A stretch of DNA of 64,000 nucleotides from contig NZ_KI391953.1 in NCBI RefSeq assembly GCF_000185725.2, forward strand, positions 558,001 through 622,000. The letters run 5' to 3'. A program made the translations under genes and the position numbers. The notes below the pieces were generated by a model, which had not been told where the DNA came from, made no database searches, and saw only the letters and a list, made by a program, of their open reading frames with translations. The DNA comes from Segniliparus rugosus ATCC BAA-974. Its GTDB lineage: Bacteria > Actinomycetota > Actinomycetes > Mycobacteriales > Mycobacteriaceae. This document shows positions 28,482 through 36,762 of this stretch, piece by piece (positions within the stretch are counted from its first letter, which is position 1; every line of letters begins with the position of its first letter).

Positions 28482-30182
28482 GTGACAGCAACGGTGCCCG
28501 TGACCCGTCCGACGGAGACTCAGGCGGGGCAGCTCGGCTCTGCGGCGAAGTCCAAGGCGCACGAGACGCTTGAGGACTACACGCTGAGGTTCGCGCCGCG
28601 CAGCTATCGGCGGTGGGGGGTGTGGACGGTCTCGATCTCCGCGCTCGGCGGGATCGCCTATCTCGCGGACTTCGCCATCGGCGCGAATATCGGCATCAGC
28701 TACGGCACCGGCAACGCCTTGATCGGCATCGCCATCTTCGCGGCGGTCATCATGCTCACCGGTTTCCCGATCGCGTATTACTGCGCCCGGTATAACATCG
28801 ACCTGGACCTGGTGACCAGGGGCAGCGGCTTCGGCTACTACGGCAGCGTCGTCACCAACATCATCTTCGCGACGTTCACCTTCATTTTCTTCGCGCTCGA
28901 AGGGTCGATCATGGCGCAGGGGCTCAAGCTGGGCCTTTCGATCCCTTTGTGGCTCGGCTACCTGCTCTCCTCGCTCTTGATCATCCCTCTGGTGGTCTAC
29001 GGGATGAAGGTGCTTTCGACGTTGCAAGTGTGGACGACGCCGCTGTGGCTCGTGCTGATGGTGGCCCCGTTCGGCTACCTGCTGTGGCGACACCCGGAGT
29101 CGGTGTCCGCGTTCTTCGCGTACGGCGGCACCGCCAAGGACGGCAGCCCCGCGCACGTGGGGGTGAGCTTCGCCGGATCGATGCTCGCCGCTGGCGTGTG
29201 CCTCTCGCTCATCGCCCAGATCGCGGAGCAGGTCGACTACTTGCGGTTCATGCCGCCCAAGACTCCGGAGAACAGCCGCAAATGGTGGTCCGCGGTGCTT
29301 CTCGCCGGACCGGGCTGGGTCATTTTCGGCGCGATCAAGCAGATCGTCGGGCTTTTCCTCGCGGTGTACCTGATCGGCAGCGCCGTCGACCCCGGCGTCG
29401 CCAACCAGCCGGTGCACCAGTTCCTCGCGATCTACCAGAACATGATGCCGCCCTGGGCCGCGATGACCCTCGCCGTCGTGCTCGTGGTGATCAGCCAGAT
29501 CAAGATCAACGTGACCAACGCCTACTCGGGCTCGCTGGCGTGGACGAACTCGTTCACCAGGGTCACCAAGCATTATCCTGGGCGCTTGCTCTTCGTCGTG
29601 CTCAACGTCGGCATCGCGCTGGTGCTCATGGAGGCGAACATGTTCGACTTCCTCAACAGCATCTTGAGCTTCTACGCCAACTGCGGCATCGCCTGGATCG
29701 TGACTGTGGCCTCGGACATCGCGATAAACAAGTACCTGCTCAAGATCTCCCCGAAAGTCCCAGAGTTCCGCCGTGGCATGCTCTACGACTTCTGCCCGGT
29801 CGGCTTCGGGTCCATGGTCGTCGCCGCTGGCGTCTCGATCCTCGCGTACTTCGGCGCGCTCGGGTCGGCGATCCAGCCGTACTCGCCGCTGGTCGCCGCC
29901 GCCCTCGCGCTGGTGCTCCCGCCGGTCATCGCCCTCGCCACGGGCGGCCGCCACTATCTGCGGCGCAAGGACGACGGCATCGACCTGCCCTTGTTCGACG
30001 AGCACGGCAACCCCTCCGGGGAGCTGCTCTACTGCCACGTCACGGAGATGGAGTTCGAGCGCCCCGACATGATCGCCTCGGCCCTGCCCGGCCCGGACGG
30101 GGAAGTGCGCTACATCAGTTCGTTGGCCTTGTCCTGCGATAAGGTCGGCCACCACGTCCTCCCCGCCGACCCGCCAGCCTGA
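28482..30182 (+). CDS. NCS1-family permease (cytosine/purine/allantoin/thiamine type)
   Basis: A 566-aa secondary transporter with about 12 membrane helices, taking up nucleobases or related ring compounds with H+ or Na+. Seen: YRRWGVWTVSISALGGIAY, TRGSGFGYYGSVVTNIIFATF, LRFMPPKTPENSRKWW, and IKINVTNAYSGSLAWTNSF, all typical of NCS1 proteins. The last ~100 residues are soluble (RRKDDGIDLPLFDEHGN), longer than in many members. GTG 28482 follows GAGGAG. It is a single-gene unit with a palindrome upstream. Confidence 0.9.
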   Translation: MTATVPVTRPTETQAGQLGSAAKSKAHETLEDYTLRFAPRSYRRWGVWTVSISALGGIAYLADFAIGANIGISYGTGNALIGIAIFAAVIMLTGFPIAYYCARYNIDLDLVTRGSGFGYYGSVVTNIIFATFTFIFFALEGSIMAQGLKLGLSIPLWLGYLLSSLLIIPLVVYGMKVLSTLQVWTTPLWLVLMVAPFGYLLWRHPESVSAFFAYGGTAKDGSPAHVGVSFAGSMLAAGVCLSLIAQIAEQVDYLRFMPPKTPENSRKWWSAVLLAGPGWVIFGAIKQIVGLFLAVYLIGSAVDPGVANQPVHQFLAIYQNMMPPWAAMTLAVVLVVISQIKINVTNAYSGSLAWTNSFTRVTKHYPGRLLFVVLNVGIALVLMEANMFDFLNSILSFYANCGIAWIVTVASDIAINKYLLKISPKVPEFRRGMLYDFCPVGFGSMVVAAGVSILAYFGALGSAIQPYSPLVAAALALVLPPVIALATGGRHYLRRKDDGIDLPLFDEHGNPSGELLYCHVTEMEFERPDMIASALPGPDGEVRYISSLALSCDKVGHHVLPADPPA

Positions 30183-30283
30183 TCCGGCGGCGACGGAGGC
30201 CGCGACGGACGAAGCGCAGGAGAGATCAATCACACTGCGGCGCAGAAGAGCGTTGACAGGATCGTTAGCTAGGCTCAACTGCT

Positions 30284-31171
30284 ATGCGTTTCCTGTCGAA
30301 GATCCGACGCTCTCTGCCCGTCGTCGCGTGCGCGGCGCTGGCCGCCTCGTCGTTGTCGCCCAGCGTCGCGCACGCGGCCCCGAGCATCCACAAATACGTG
30401 GCCCTCGGCGACTCGTACGCGTCTGCGGCGGGGCAGGGCCCGTTCGTGGACACCGGGCCGTGCAACCGCTCCGCGCATAACTATCCCGCCGTCGTCGCGG
30501 AGGGATTGGGGCTCAGCCGGGACGACGATTCGTTCGTCGACGTCTCCTGCTCGGGCGCGACCACGGCGGACGTGCTCGCGACGCAGGTCGACGCGGTCAC
30601 CCCCGACACCGATCTGGTCACGCTCACCGTCGGCGGGGACGACGGCGGCCTGTTCATCGACGCCGTGCTGGTCTGCAACACGCTGGGCCTGACCGACATG
30701 CTCGGCATCGGCACCCCTTGCCAGGACCACGGCGGCGAGCAGCGCCCGGTGCTCTCGGCGCAAGGGCTCCAAGACGACCTCGAAACGGTGCGGCACGGCC
30801 TCGACCAGATCCTCCAAGCGATCCAGCGGCGCGCGCCGAAAGCGAAAGTGCTCGTGGTCAACTACCCTCGGCTGTTCACCTCCGGCGTGAAATGCGGCGA
30901 GCTCGGCGCGGTCACCGGCGGAGACTCCACCTGGCTCGACTCCATCGAGCGCAGGCTCAACGCGCAGCTCGCCGCCGCCTCGGCGAAGGGCGGCGCGCAG
31001 TTGGTGGACGTGTACTCCCAATCGCTCGGCAACGGCATCTGCGCGGGCTCGCAGGCGTGGATCGCGGGCATTCTGCCCGCACCCGGCCAAGCGCTCTCGT
31101 ACCATCCGTTGCCCGCAGGATCGGAGGGCGTGGGGCAGATCGTCCTCGCCTCTTTGGGCAAAGCGTCCTGA
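30284..31171 (+). CDS. Secreted SGNH-hydrolase-family esterase/lipase
   Basis: A 295-aa protein with a Sec signal peptide (basic MRFLSKIRR, hydrophobic core, cleavage near AHAAPS). The SGNH blocks follow: ALGDSYASAAG with the nucleophile Ser, the Gly block in DVSCSGATTADVL, the Asn-type block replaced by TVGGDDGGLF, and the late catalytic His in SYHPLPAGSEGVGQ. It resembles Streptomyces secreted GDSL esterases and mycobacterial cutinase-like lipases in role. Several Cys pairs suggest disulfides. TAGGCT (30270–30275) lies 8 nt before the ATG, so the message may be leaderless. A strong terminator follows. Confidence 0.9.
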   Translation: MRFLSKIRRSLPVVACAALAASSLSPSVAHAAPSIHKYVALGDSYASAAGQGPFVDTGPCNRSAHNYPAVVAEGLGLSRDDDSFVDVSCSGATTADVLATQVDAVTPDTDLVTLTVGGDDGGLFIDAVLVCNTLGLTDMLGIGTPCQDHGGEQRPVLSAQGLQDDLETVRHGLDQILQAIQRRAPKAKVLVVNYPRLFTSGVKCGELGAVTGGDSTWLDSIERRLNAQLAAASAKGGAQLVDVYSQSLGNGICAGSQAWIAGILPAPGQALSYHPLPAGSEGVGQIVLASLGKAS

Positions 31172-31187
31172 CCCTCGGCTCCGCCCC

Positions 31188-31237
31188 GGAGCAGTTGGGG
31201 CCGCAAGCCCGAAGGCTTGCGGCCCCAACTGCTCCGC
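31188..31237. terminator. Bidirectional terminator hairpin between esterase and hsp20
   Basis: Perfect 23-bp arms (31188–31210 and 31215–31237) close a CGAA tetraloop in the short gap between two convergent genes. No U-tract is present, as is common for actinobacterial terminators. Confidence 0.8.
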
Positions 31238-31244
31238 AAACGGA

Positions 31245-31727
31245 TCACTCCGCTTCGGCGGCCGCCTCGTCCACGACCGGGGCGGGGGTTGCGCCCTTGG
31301 TCACCGAGATGCGCTGCGGCTCGGCGCTCTTATGCACCCCGGCCACTCGGACCGTGAGCACGCCCGCGTCGTAGTTGGCGCTGATGGCCTCCGGCGCGAC
31401 CTGGGCGGGCAGCTTGAAGACCCGGCGGAAGGACCCGTAGCGCACCTCGCGCACAACCTGCCCCTTGGGCCCCTCGTGCGCCGGAGCCTTGCGCTCGCCG
31501 CGAACGACCAGCTGGCCGTTCTGCACTTCGACAGTCACATCGTTCTCCACGTCCACGCCCGGAAGGTCGATTCGGACCAGCGCGTCGTCGCCGTCGCGGG
31601 CGATCTCGGCCGCCGGCGAGAAAGCGGTGGCCTCGGGCCAGCTCTCCGCTGGGCCGAAAGCGCTCTTGACCAGCGTGTCGAACTCGGCGAAGGGGCTACG
31701 GCGAGTCCATACGTTCAGATTGTTCAT
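31245..31727 (-). CDS. Hsp20/alpha-crystallin small heat-shock protein (Acr2-like)
   Basis: An ATP-independent holdase for unfolding proteins. The 160-aa protein begins MNNLNVWTRRSPF, like mycobacterial Hsp20/Acr2 (Rv0251c). The alpha-crystallin domain spans about residues 38–135 (FSPAAEIARDGDDALVRIDL, REVRYGSFRRVFKLPAQV, ANYDAGVLTVRV), and an acidic Ala-rich tail follows. Two HAIR-like elements upstream predict repression by HspR and heat induction. It is a monocistronic unit facing the SGNH esterase across a terminator. Confidence 0.93.
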   Translation of the reverse strand: MNNLNVWTRRSPFAEFDTLVKSAFGPAESWPEATAFSPAAEIARDGDDALVRIDLPGVDVENDVTVEVQNGQLVVRGERKAPAHEGPKGQVVREVRYGSFRRVFKLPAQVAPEAISANYDAGVLTVRVAGVHKSAEPQRISVTKGATPAPVVDEAAAEAE

Positions 31728-31762
31728 CGTTGTTCTCCTCTGTGTTCGCGAGCCACACTCTC

Positions 31763-31813
31763 GTTGAGCGTTGCAGACTCAACTATATACAACTTGAGTC
31801 GATTGCGCTCATG
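31763..31813 (-). promoter_or_regulatory. Two HspR HAIR-like elements flanking the hsp20 promoter
   Basis: HAIR consensus is CTTGAGT-N7-ACTCAAG. Site 1 (31763–31783) reads GTTGAGC-N7-ACTCAAC and site 2 (31793–31813) reads CTTGAGT-N7-GCTCATG. A minus-strand -10-like TATAGT (31787 to 31782) lies between and over site 1, so HspR binding should block polymerase. Confidence 0.7.
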
Positions 31814-31884
31814 TCTCATGTTCAGCTGTCGGCGAACACAGGCGCGCCGCCTCGGTCGGGAGCGCGCGAAGAGGGGCGGAACGC

Positions 31885-32181
31885 TTATTCGGCCGGCGCG
31901 GCGGGCTTGCCCAATTGGCGCGCCGCGAGGAAGGCTGCGGCGATAGGCAGAAGCTTGACCAGGAAGAAAGGGATCTCGCCGATGAGCCCGTAGCCCTTCC
32001 CGCCGTCCGGCCGCTCTGCGAAGAACGCGCCGAACGCGGTGTCCCCGGCGTCGAAGGCGAGCCACAGCGCGGCGAAGAGGGCGGCGAGCTGTTTCGCGGA
32101 GACCTTGCTGCTGGCCAAGCTCAACGCGACGACCCCGATGGCCAAAACCACGCCGATGACAGTGATGATCACAGTTCTCAT
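31885..32181 (-). CDS. Small membrane protein, unknown
   Basis: A 98-aa protein with three predicted membrane helices (VIITVIGVVLAIGVVALSLA; QLAALFAALWLAFDAGDTAF; PFFLVKLLPIAAAFLAARQL) and a short loop rich in Gly, Lys and Arg. The middle helix carries an acidic DAGD. I do not recognise the family. It lies between hsp20 and a NAD-binding protein, all leftward, with 39 bp to the latter. Confidence 0.6.
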   Translation of the reverse strand: MRTVIITVIGVVLAIGVVALSLASSKVSAKQLAALFAALWLAFDAGDTAFGAFFAERPDGGKGYGLIGEIPFFLVKLLPIAAAFLAARQLGKPAAPAE

Positions 32182-32220
32182 GCTTGGAGCATAGTGGCGT
32201 GGCTCATCGCGCGCTCGGCT

Positions 32221-32970
32221 TCATGCCTGCGCCGGCTGCTCCTCGAGCCACTGGGCGAGCGTCGGGCCCGCCACGTCGGGGCGGTCGCCGCCGAGGAGGG
32301 CTTCAGTCTTCGGGACGGGCAGCGGGAGCAGGGTTTTCTTCTGCCCCCTGTGCTCAAGGGTGGCGCGGACGAGGGCTTTCAGCGGCATCGCCTCGGGGCC
32401 GACGAGGTGCGGCACGAGTCCGCGCGGCTCGCCGAGCGCGAGCGCCACGAGGCGCTGCGCGACGGTCTTGGCCGCGACGGGGCGCACTTGCCAGGTCGGG
32501 ACGAGGACGAAGGGGCCTCGGGAGAATCCGGAGAGGACGTTGTCGGCGAACTCGAACCACTGCGCGGAGGGCAGGATCGAATACGGCACGTCGTTCGCGC
32601 AGACCAGTTCTTCCTGCGCGCGCTTGCCCGCGTAGTAGCCGAGCCAGCCGAGTTTGGGGTCGTGGATCCCGCCGATCGAGAGCAGCACGTGGTGCTGGAC
32701 TCCCGCGTGCTGCTCGGCGGCCACGAGGTTGGCGGTCGTGGTGGAGAAGAAAGCCTCGGCTTCGGTTTTCTTCCGGGTGAGAATATTGCTCGCGTCGATG
32801 ACCGCGCTCACGCCTTCGAGGGCTTTGGCCAGCCCGGCTCCGGTCAGCAGGTCCACCCCGAGCGAGCGGGCGATGGGGACGGCGGGAACCTGCCGGGCCC
32901 CGAGTTCGGCGAGCAGCAGTTTTCCAATCAGGCCGGTTGCTCCGGCAACGGCGACTTTCGGAGCGGTCAT
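32221..32970 (-). CDS. NAD(P)-binding, NmrA/SDR-like protein
   Basis: A 249-aa atypical short-chain dehydrogenase. The N-terminal dinucleotide motif is VAVAGATGLIGKLLLAELG. It continues with DLLTGAGLAKALEGVSAVID, a mid-region HVLLSIGGIHDP, and YYAGKRAQEELVCANDVPY, where Tyr-x3-Lys is in the active-site position. These features suit NmrA-like regulators or quinone and flavin reductases of the complex I NDUFA9 type. The reaction is unknown. It is 54 bp downstream of the SRPBCC gene in the same direction. Confidence 0.85.
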   Translation of the reverse strand: MTAPKVAVAGATGLIGKLLLAELGARQVPAVPIARSLGVDLLTGAGLAKALEGVSAVIDASNILTRKKTEAEAFFSTTTANLVAAEQHAGVQHHVLLSIGGIHDPKLGWLGYYAGKRAQEELVCANDVPYSILPSAQWFEFADNVLSGFSRGPFVLVPTWQVRPVAAKTVAQRLVALALGEPRGLVPHLVGPEAMPLKALVRATLEHRGQKKTLLPLPVPKTEALLGGDRPDVAGPTLAQWLEEQPAQA

Positions 32971-33024
32971 GGCCTCAGGCTACCCTGGCGCTGGCGTGGC
33001 CCGCGCCGGCGCTCCGCCTTCGGC

Positions 33025-33501
33025 TCAGCGCGCGGGGGCTCCGAAGCGCTTGACGAAGACCCGCTTGAGCGCGGCCCCTGCGAGCGGGCGGGAGATCAGG
33101 CCGAGCAGCTTGAAATGCAGCTTCGGCTCGACGACGATCGTCCAGCTGAACACCGATCCGGAGCCGTCCGGGGCGACTCGGTAGTCCTCGGCGAGCGCGT
33201 TGAGCCCAGGGGCGTTGAAACGCTCGACGTAGAACGCCTTGCGGCGCGCTTGGTTGTCCCAGATGAAGTAGCGCTCGTCGGCTTTCGCGCTGCCGCCAAT
33301 GGTGGCCGTCCGGGTCGCGCCGACGCCGAACGGCTGGGGCGAAGTCCACCGGATCTTCAGCCCTGGCACATAGTCGAAGCCCTCCGGCGAGGTCAGATCC
33401 GACCAGACCTCGTCGGCGGAGGAGCCGAGCCGCACGTTCAAACGGACGAGCTCGACTCCGCTGCGCAGAAAACTCTCGTCGACTTCTTTCCCTTTTGGCA
33501 T
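33025..33501 (-). CDS. SRPBCC-family (START/polyketide-cyclase-like) protein
   Basis: A 158-aa protein of the Bet v1-like fold that binds hydrophobic ligands: VELVRLNVRLGSSADEVWSD at the first strand, DYVPGLKIRWTSPQPFGVGA, and a long C-terminal helix (FKLLGLISRPLAGAALKRVF). The frame opens further upstream, but ATG 33501 gives the standard domain length. It may be co-transcribed with the following NAD-binding gene. No catalytic residues can be assigned. Confidence 0.85.
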   Translation of the reverse strand: MPKGKEVDESFLRSGVELVRLNVRLGSSADEVWSDLTSPEGFDYVPGLKIRWTSPQPFGVGATRTATIGGSAKADERYFIWDNQARRKAFYVERFNAPGLNALAEDYRVAPDGSGSVFSWTIVVEPKLHFKLLGLISRPLAGAALKRVFVKRFGAPAR

Positions 33502-33715
33502 GCCGCGAATATAGCAGCCGTCACACGCAGGCGGCGGGCGTGACTTCGCTATTGCGCCGGGCGGCTTCCCGCCGTGGTCCGCGCTCGGCTTCGGGGCCAA
33601 CGCCAAAACGGCGCCTCGGTCCTTCCGGGCGCCTGCATGTATTTAGATACCTACGAGTAATCCAATATGTGATACCTTTGACGACGACGGACGGCAATCC
33701 GCTGAGGAGGCGCTC

Positions 33716-33790
33716 ATGCGAACACGGCACACGAGGATCCGAGCATGTCAGCGCCATGATCGGGGCGCATGGGCGGTGCTCGGGCTATGA
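33716..33790 (+). CDS. Possible 24-residue upstream ORF coupled to the next gene
   Basis: An ATG behind GAGGAGG starts a 24-codon ORF (begins MRTRHTRIRACQRHDRG) that ends with TGA overlapping the next gene's ATG 33787 as ATGA. It is Arg- and His-rich with no known similarity. The strong ribosome site belongs to this ORF and not to the main gene, so it may act as a translational-coupling leader. The 210-bp region before it is AT-rich in part and has GATACCT twice (around 33645 and 33672). Confidence 0.4.
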   Translation: MRTRHTRIRACQRHDRGAWAVLGL

Positions 33791-34776
33791 GCGGCGCTGC
33801 GCTGACCGACGCCGAGGCGGCACGGCGCGCGACTGCGGTCTTGCGCGATTTGGCGGGCCAGAGCCGTTCGTGCCCCGGCGTGGCCTGGGCCGTGGGGGCC
33901 TATGACTCGGGCGGCCAGAAATGGTTCTACGCGACGAGCAACGAGGGCATGAGCTTTCTGCCGCTCGGAGTGCGTTGGGACCCGCAGGTGCTGCTCGTCT
34001 TCGACCCCGCCGCCCCCGAGGCGGGGTGGCTGCCGTGGCGCGGGCTCGCGAACCCGGCGCGGATCGTCCTCGACCACTTCCTGCTCCTGCGCAAGAGCCT
34101 CCCGGAGCTGCGCCTGGTCTCGTTGGTGAGCACCGCGCCTCGGGGCGAGGCGGTCGACCGGGCCGCGGCGCAGTTCGGGGCGGTGCGGCCGTCGGAGGAC
34201 GCGGACTTCGCGCCAGTCGGGCCTTCGGAGCCTTCGCTGGCCCGGCTGGAGACGGTGGACCAGGCCCTGTACCAGCAGGTCGTCTCGCAGCTCCCGGTGC
34301 AGCGCCGGTGGCCGGTCGCGCTCGCGCTCGCCGAAGACGCGCTGCGGCTCGCCCTTCGGCACGACCCCGAGGCTTCCCGGTCCGAGCCCGAGCTCGACGC
34401 GGGCTTCGCGGCGCTGCGGACGGGCAGGGAGATCGCCGCGATCCTGGAGCGCGTCGAGGCGGCGAGGGACGAATTCGCCGCGCGCGCGCAAGCCAAGCGG
34501 GTTCCGGACCAACGGCTCGACCCGGTGGACCCATCGGCGGGGCTGGGCACGTGGGCCGACGTCGCCACCGTCGGCGAGCCGTTCGCCTACGCGGGTCCGT
34601 TCTGGCGCGCGCGGATCGCGACCATGCTCGCGATCTTGCTCAGGGTCCGGGCCGACGACGCGTACCTGTCGAAAGAGCAGGTCGGCGAGATCGCCTACGA
34701 GCATTTCTGCGTCGCCGAAGACCCCGAGGCGACCGGCGGACTGTTGCGGGGATTCTTCGACGCGGGGGACCCATGA
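33787..34776 (+). CDS. DUF5632-like protein heading an ESX-associated cluster
   Basis: A 329-aa protein. Residues ~10–100 (VAWAVGAYDSGGQKWFYATS, NEGMSFLPLGVRWDPQVLLV, PARIVLDHFLLLRKSLPEL) resemble the DUF5632-type domain of M. tuberculosis proteins found near NlpC/P60 hydrolases and ESX toxins (Rv0029, Rv3899c groups; recalled, not searched). The remainder is mostly helical with no signal peptide or membrane segment, so it is probably a cytoplasmic accessory factor. Start 33787 is chosen because it overlaps the upstream ORF; ATG 33769 is an alternative. The next gene follows after 104 bp. Confidence 0.6.
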   Translation: MSGAALTDAEAARRATAVLRDLAGQSRSCPGVAWAVGAYDSGGQKWFYATSNEGMSFLPLGVRWDPQVLLVFDPAAPEAGWLPWRGLANPARIVLDHFLLLRKSLPELRLVSLVSTAPRGEAVDRAAAQFGAVRPSEDADFAPVGPSEPSLARLETVDQALYQQVVSQLPVQRRWPVALALAEDALRLALRHDPEASRSEPELDAGFAALRTGREIAAILERVEAARDEFAARAQAKRVPDQRLDPVDPSAGLGTWADVATVGEPFAYAGPFWRARIATMLAILLRVRADDAYLSKEQVGEIAYEHFCVAEDPEATGGLLRGFFDAGDP

Positions 34777-34880
34777 GGAGATCCTGGCCCTCGGCGGCGA
34801 ATTCTTCCGCACATGGCCAAGACGATCGTATTCATGGACGGCGCAACAAAATCATCACTCGCATTTAGGAAGGGAGCGTT

Positions 34881-35720
34881 GTGGGCAGCACGACGACGCA
34901 GGGCGACACGGGCCTGCAGATCAACGACATCGAGGGGTTGCGGACTGCGGGGAAGCAGCTCGTCTCGATCGGGACGGACGTCTCGAACATCAAGCAGCAG
35001 GTGAAGCTGGGCGAGGATGTGGCGCAGGGCATGCCGAACTCCGCCATCGCCACCGCCTCGCCCACAGCGGCGGACGCGTTCAAAGCGACCCTCGACGCGA
35101 CCTCGAAATGGCCGACCGACGTGGGCGGGAAGCTGCTCGACGCGGTCTCGAAAGTCACGGGCCAGGACGAGCGCGCCGCGGCGGGGCTCAAGCAGGACGA
35201 GAGCACGACGGACCAGAGCGGGGAGAAAGACCCCGGCAAGACGACGACCTCCGGCGAGACCGCCGAGGGCAAGATCGACGTCGGCAAGGTCACCTACGAC
35301 AAGGCCAACGCGGGAACCTCCGAAGCGGACATGCGCAATTACATCAGCCAAGCGCTCGACAAGAAGGGGATCACCGACCCCGCCGCACGGAAGCGGTGGA
35401 CGGACGGCTATCTGACGCTGATGCAACGCGAGTCCTCCTACAACGCGAACGCCGTCAACACCTCCGACAGCAACGCGCACGGGGCCACGGTCGGCGACGG
35501 CAATCCCGCGAACTGCTCGCGGGGCCTCGCCCAGTGCATCCCGTCCACGTTCGCGGCCTACCACCAAGCGGGCACGTCCAGCAACATCTACGACCCGGTC
35601 GCGAACATCGCCGCCTCGATGAACTACGTCCAGAGCCAGTACGGGGTCTCGGCGGACGGCAGCAACCTCGCGACGCAGGTCGCGCAGGCCAACCCGAGCA
35701 ACGGCCCACAAGGCTACTGA
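34881..35720 (+). CDS. SLT-type lytic transglycosylase with ESX-substrate-like N-terminus
   Basis: A 279-aa protein. Residues 1–100 are helical and small-residue-rich (INDIEGLRTAGKQLVSIGTD, FKATLDATSKWPTDVGGKLL), like EspC/WXG-superfamily ESX substrates. Residues 105–145 form a Lys/Thr/Asp linker. Residues 148–279 are a lysozyme-like SLT domain with the catalytic Glu184 in LTLMQRESSYNANAVN, followed by CSRGLAQCIPSTFAAYHQ. There is no Sec signal, so export by type VII secretion is inferred. GTG 34881 follows GGAAGGGAG. It probably cuts peptidoglycan glycan strands outside the membrane. Confidence 0.82.
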   Translation: MGSTTTQGDTGLQINDIEGLRTAGKQLVSIGTDVSNIKQQVKLGEDVAQGMPNSAIATASPTAADAFKATLDATSKWPTDVGGKLLDAVSKVTGQDERAAAGLKQDESTTDQSGEKDPGKTTTSGETAEGKIDVGKVTYDKANAGTSEADMRNYISQALDKKGITDPAARKRWTDGYLTLMQRESSYNANAVNTSDSNAHGATVGDGNPANCSRGLAQCIPSTFAAYHQAGTSSNIYDPVANIAASMNYVQSQYGVSADGSNLATQVAQANPSNGPQGY

Positions 35721-35763
35721 GCATGACGGAACAAGAACGAGACGGAAGGGCGGCGACAGGCTC

Positions 35764-36744
35764 ATGACACTGACGAAATCTCAATTCGAGGCGCAGAACA
35801 CCGGTGTGCTCCTCCAACAGGCGGAGGCGTTCACCAGCATCGTCGGGACGATGCAGAAAGACCGCGACAATATCGTCTCCGCGCAGAACACCGTGACGAA
35901 CCAGTTCCAAGGCAAGGCGGCTGAGGCGGAGCTTGCGGCGATGAAAACCGGGCTCGCCCAATTCGACAAATCGCTCGAAGCCGCGACCAAGCTGCAGACG
36001 ACCCTCGCCTCGGTGGCCGACACGATGAGCCAGGCCAAGAACGCGGTGAACACGCAGCTGCAACAAGCAGTGCAAAACGGCTACACGGTGAACGACAACT
36101 GGCAGCTGCAGAGCACCGGGCGCCCCACGATGTCCCGCGCCTCCTCGCAGCAGCAAATCCAGGAGCAGCTGACCAAGGCGGTCTCGGACTACAGCGAAAA
36201 AGACGAAGAGTCGGCCAACAAGCTCAAACAAGTGAACGGCGGCGAAGCGCCCAAGAGCAAGGACGAGGGCAAAGACAAGGACGGCAAGGACCAGGGGGCC
36301 GGCTCGGAGAACCCGACCGACGGCAAGACGAGCACGGACGGCAAGGGCAATGGGGCCGACGTGGCCAAGCAGTTCCTCGGGGAGAACGCCGAGGACCTCA
36401 AACGAAGCGGCAAGCTGCCGATGGATTCGAGCATTCCCAGCGACATCTGCTGCGCGAACTTCGTGTCCGCCTCGTTGCAGAAGGCCGGTCTGATCGACTT
36501 CCACACCAACTCGGTCGCCGACCTGCACGACAGGCTGGTGGCGAAGGGCTGGACGGTGACGAGCAACCCGTCGCCCGGCGCGGTGGCGATCATCAACGGG
36601 AGCGAGCACACCGAGCTCGTCGCCAGCAACTCGGGCGGCAAGATCGGCCTGATCGGCTCGAACAACGTCAACGCGGACGGCTCGCAGAAGATCAGCTACG
36701 GCAACCCGTACGGCAACATCGTCTACTTGCAGCCGCCCGCATAA
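35764..36744 (+). CDS. ESX-type secreted cysteine hydrolase (CHAP/NlpC-P60-like)
   Basis: A 326-aa protein. Residues 1–105 form a WXG100-like helical hairpin with the turn QFQG (48–50 FQG in place of WXG). A YxxxD secretion motif (Tyr143-Asp147, DYSEKD) follows. Residues 160–195 are a Lys/Asp/Gly linker. The C-terminal domain (about 196–326) has a Cys pair in SDICCANFVSASLQKAGL (Cys229/230) and His282 in GSEHTELVAS, the layout of a CHAP or NlpC/P60 amidase. It probably cleaves peptidoglycan peptides. It sits 43 bp behind the SLT gene, in one operon. Confidence 0.82.
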   Translation: MTLTKSQFEAQNTGVLLQQAEAFTSIVGTMQKDRDNIVSAQNTVTNQFQGKAAEAELAAMKTGLAQFDKSLEAATKLQTTLASVADTMSQAKNAVNTQLQQAVQNGYTVNDNWQLQSTGRPTMSRASSQQQIQEQLTKAVSDYSEKDEESANKLKQVNGGEAPKSKDEGKDKDGKDQGAGSENPTDGKTSTDGKGNGADVAKQFLGENAEDLKRSGKLPMDSSIPSDICCANFVSASLQKAGLIDFHTNSVADLHDRLVAKGWTVTSNPSPGAVAIINGSEHTELVASNSGGKIGLIGSNNVNADGSQKISYGNPYGNIVYLQPPA

Positions 36745-36762
36745 CTCGTCAGGAGGAAAACC

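Noticed and set aside
26309-30278. Long minus-strand ORFs across the MFS and NCS1 genes
   Set aside because: Their composition is rich in His, Arg, Asp and Gly with no domain, and the plus-strand genes have clear family motifs.
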